NCBI GenBank assembly: GCA_018208355.1
Contig: CP062796.1
Span: 2,230,517 to 2,294,516 of the forward strand
Origin: Candidatus Fermentithermobacillus carboniphilus
GTDB taxonomy: Bacteria; Bacillota; Sulfobacillia; Fermentithermobacillales; Fermentithermobacillaceae
Direction of reading: 5' to 3'
Length of the DNA stretch: 64,000 nt
In this document: positions 62,208-64,000 of the stretch, in pieces
Layout: the number at the start of each line of letters is the position of its first letter
Position numbering within the stretch: position 1 is the first letter of the stretch
Program-made: the position numbers and the translations under genes
The notes under the pieces: model-generated
What the model saw: only the letters and a program-made list of their open reading frames with translations
Told to the model about the DNA's origin: nothing
Database searches by the model: none

Positions 62208-62899
62208 ATAGGGAAAACGTGGAAATAGTCAGGGCGAGAATCGAAGCAGCATGTAAAAGAGCCGGACGCGACGTAAACTCTGTCAGACTGATAGCGGTCT
62301 CCAAGAAAGTCCCCGCCGAGACCATCCGTGAGGCCATGGCCCTGGGGATCAAGGATTTCGGCGAAAATCAAGTTCAGGAGGCCAGGGCCAAGATCGCGTC
62401 CGGAGCCTTTGCTGGGGCCAGAGTGATCCTCGTCGGACACCTCCAGACTAACAAAGCTTCTCTTGCCGCGCGTCTTTTCGACGAGGTGCAGTCGGTTGAC
62501 TCGTTGAGAGTGGCAGCGGCACTATCAAAATTTTCGGTGTTGTACAGGAACGGCAAGCCCCTGCCGGTGATGATAGAGGTCAATATCGGGAAAGACCCTG
62601 CGAAATTCGGGTGTCCGCCTGAGGAAGCCCTTTCTTTGGCCAGGGCCATCCTCGAGCTTCCCGGGCTCTTTCTTTCCGGGCTCATGACGGTGGCACCGGG
62701 GCAGGGAGACCCGGCCGTATCGCGAAAGGCTTTCAGGGACCTGCGCCTTCTGAGGGACGAGATGATATCTCGGGGAATCCCCCGGGAGAACCTCCAGGAA
62801 CTCTCGATGGGGATGTCTTCCGATTTCGAGGTGGCTATAGAGGAAGGTGCGACCGTGGTGAGGATCGGCACGGCCCTTTTCGGTCCGAGGCCCAAGTGA
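62204..62899 (+). CDS. yggS: YggS-family pyridoxal phosphate-binding protein
   Basis: A 231-residue PLP-barrel protein involved in vitamin B6 homeostasis. The PLP lysine lies in LIAVSKKVPAETI. It has GENQVQEARAK, VGHLQTNKASLAARLFDEVQSVDS, LSMGMSSDFEVAIEEGATVVRIGTALFG. Usually followed by sepF, ylmG and ylmH in Bacillota; here divIVA follows directly. It overlaps the HlyD-like gene by 4 nt. Confidence 0.95.
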   Translation: MNRENVEIVRARIEAACKRAGRDVNSVRLIAVSKKVPAETIREAMALGIKDFGENQVQEARAKIASGAFAGARVILVGHLQTNKASLAARLFDEVQSVDSLRVAAALSKFSVLYRNGKPLPVMIEVNIGKDPAKFGCPPEEALSLARAILELPGLFLSGLMTVAPGQGDPAVSRKAFRDLRLLRDEMISRGIPRENLQELSMGMSSDFEVAIEEGATVVRIGTALFGPRPK

Positions 62900-62978
62900 G
62901 GAGGAGGAGCGGGAGGCTCTGTTGAAATCCGTGAATGGAAAAGGGGTAAACTAGGTGGTCCCGCTGGAGGGGTTCATA

Positions 62979-63509
62979 ATGGGAGAGCCTGAAGAATCAA
63001 GGACTGGGGCGATGACGCCGAGGATTACGCCTCTTGACATCCACAACAAGGAGTTTTCCAGGTCATTCAGGGGTTATAATGAGGACGAGGTGGATGAGTT
63101 CCTGGACCTCGTGGTCGCCGAATTCGAGAGGCTCATAAGGGAGAACGAAGAGCTCCAGAGCACCATCGCGGGTCTTGAATCCAGGATAGAGCACTACAAA
63201 GGGCTTGAGGAGACGCTCAAGAACGCCATCGTGCTCGCTCAGAAGGCTGCCGACGAAATTAAAGAGGCTGCGGCCAGGGAGGCCGAGGCAATAAAAAGGC
63301 AGGCCGAGATACGGGCCGCCAAGATACAGGCGGAGGCATCGGAGGCTCTGCGAAAGAGCCAGGAGGGCATCGAAATACAGAAGCAGAGGCTTTTGAAATT
63401 CCGGGCGGAAATGAAAGCGTTCCTTGAGTCCACCCTCGAGCTCTTGGACGAGAACGTCAACCGGATCATTGCGGGCCTGGAAGATGACCGTGAGGTAAAA
63501 TCCATGTAG
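62979..63509 (+). CDS. divIVA: Cell division/polarity protein DivIVA
   Basis: A 176-residue coiled-coil protein that binds curved membrane at poles and septa. The DivIVA N-terminal signature RITPLDIHNKEFSRSFRGYNEDEVDEFLD begins near residue 16; long coiled coils follow. ATG 62979 lies 6 nt after GGAGGGG, giving a 14-residue acidic extension before the usual MTPRITPLD start. ATG 63012 would give the shorter form but lacks a site. A weak promoter, TTGAAA 62922 with TAAACT 62947 (19-bp spacing), may drive it. Confidence 0.93.
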   Translation: MGEPEESRTGAMTPRITPLDIHNKEFSRSFRGYNEDEVDEFLDLVVAEFERLIRENEELQSTIAGLESRIEHYKGLEETLKNAIVLAQKAADEIKEAAAREAEAIKRQAEIRAAKIQAEASEALRKSQEGIEIQKQRLLKFRAEMKAFLESTLELLDENVNRIIAGLEDDREVKSM

Positions 63510-63530
63510 TGCGTCAAAGTTATGCGTCAA
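63510..63530 (+). repeat. Tandem direct repeat after divIVA
   Basis: TGCGTCAA occurs at 63510-63517 and 63523-63530, a 13-bp period right after the divIVA stop. It could be a regulator site. The remaining 150 bp to ileS shows no T-box and no gene. Confidence 0.4.
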
Positions 63531-63620
63531 GGATACGGGGAAAGACTTCTTGGAGACGGACAGCAGGGTTTTTCCATACTAAAGGGTAAAAAGGCGCCTT
63601 CGGGTGAAGTGCTCTAAACC

Positions 63621-63649
63621 TGGAGATGCTTTTTCATTTGTGATAAAAT
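63621..63649 (+). promoter_or_regulatory. Promoter of ileS
   Basis: TGGAGA 63621-63626 and TAAAAT 63644-63649, 17 bp apart, with an extended -10 TGA before TAAAAT. The ileS start is 30 bp downstream. Confidence 0.55.
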
Positions 63650-63678
63650 TCGGCAAATGCCCCATGGAGGAGAGAAAA

Positions 63679-64000
63679 GTGAGTTACAAAGAGACGCTGA
63701 ACCTTCCCAAGACAGATTTTCCAATGAAGGCAAACCTTCCCGAGCGCGAACCCGAAATCGAGGAGCTCTGGGACGAGAAAAATCTTTACGGAGCCATGAG
63801 GGAAAAAGGCCGAGGGAAGAAGAAATTCATCTTGCATGACGGTCCGCCGTACGCTAACGGGGACATCCACATAGGCACAGCTCTGAACAAAATTCTCAAA
63901 GATATAGTCGTCAGATACGCGACGATGCGGGGTTACGATTCTCCCTATGTGCCTGGATGGGACTGTCACGGGCTCCCCATAGAGCTCAAAGCCATTGAGT
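63679..64000 (+). CDS. ileS: Isoleucyl-tRNA synthetase, 5' part (truncated by window end)
   Basis: The first 107 residues of a class I synthetase. They show the IleRS N-terminus [23 protein letters not shown], the HIGH-type motif in [48 protein letters not shown] 63679 follows GGAGGAGAG. divIVA-ileS order is typical of Bacillota. No T-box leader fits in the 170-bp gap. Confidence 0.95.
   Translation, partial: MSYKETLNLPKTDFPMKANLPEREPEIEELWDEKNLYGAMREKGRGKKKFILHDGPPYANGDIHIGTALNKILKDIVVRYATMRGYDSPYVPGWDCHGLPIELKAIE

Noticed and set aside
63510..63678. T-box leader for ileS
   Set aside because: No T-box core, specifier loop or terminator was found.
1..64000. CRISPR arrays, prophage, transposons, tRNA or rRNA genes
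   Set aside because: No spaced repeats, transposase or integrase motifs, tRNA cloverleaf or rRNA sequence was recognised.

Overview
The window is a gene-dense, almost entirely plus-strand stretch of a bacterial chromosome. It points to an endospore-forming Bacillota (Firmicutes) of the clostridial, probably thermophilic or anaerobic type. Support comes from sporulation genes (spoIIGA, sigE, sigG, spoIIR, spoIID, yunB, a bofC-like gene, a YlmC/YmxH protein, a ytxC-like 3' end), from T-box leaders on thrS and pheST, from ferredoxin-linked 2-oxoacid oxidation, and from GC-rich coding with heavy GTG/TTG start use. Of 64 starts I assigned, about 29 are ATG, 18 GTG, 16 TTG and one AUA. No tRNA, rRNA, CRISPR array, phage or IS element was recognised.

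Layout. 1-4184: ytxC-like end, T-box thrS, then infC-rpmI-rplT behind a structured leader. 4214-7044: KtrB/KtrA potassium uptake and a TrmH-family methyltransferase. 7045-12879: T-box pheST and a PolX-like protein whose polymerase active site looks dead. 12945-20833: envelope genes (L,D-transpeptidase, orphan lipoprotein, DUF421 protein), a thioredoxin-like protein, mutS2, and the only minus-strand gene, a class A PBP. 21033-24603: tyrS, yunB, nadE, yebC. 24669-32138: bofC-like, ruvCAB, queH, DUF2905, spoIID, queA, tgt, yajC. 32360-40916: a catabolic island with a GntR regulator, KorDABC, glutamate dehydrogenase, a methylmalonyl-CoA mutase catalytic subunit, its epimerase, an amidohydrolase and a small zinc-ribbon protein. 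41086-57105: the division and cell-wall (dcw) cluster from mraZ to ftsZ. 57227-60829: spoIIGA-sigE-sigG-spoIIR-ymxH. 60945-64000: a HlyD-like protein, yggS, divIVA and the start of ileS.

How the genes fit. The catabolic island reads as glutamate -> 2-oxoglutarate -> succinyl-CoA (with reduced ferredoxin) -> methylmalonyl-CoA. MurE carries a DNPR motif, indicating meso-diaminopimelate peptidoglycan. The dcw cluster lacks murD, murB and ftsA at their usual places, and sepF/ylmG/ylmH are absent before divIVA. The spoIIGA-sigE-sigG-spoIIR block puts both ends of the forespore-to-mother-cell signal (SpoIIR -> SpoIIGA -> pro-sigma-E) beside ftsZ.

Most notable observations: (1) before sigG, and again before the bofC-like gene, a long RNA helix would hide the ribosome binding site only in read-through RNA, because its left arm lies upstream of the predicted forespore transcription start; (2) infC appears to start at AUA; (3) PolX keeps its PHP exonuclease motifs but has lost two of three catalytic aspartates; (4) the pheS leader begins with a possible H-type pseudoknot ahead of the T-box, and two palindromes separate the pheS Shine-Dalgarno from its start.
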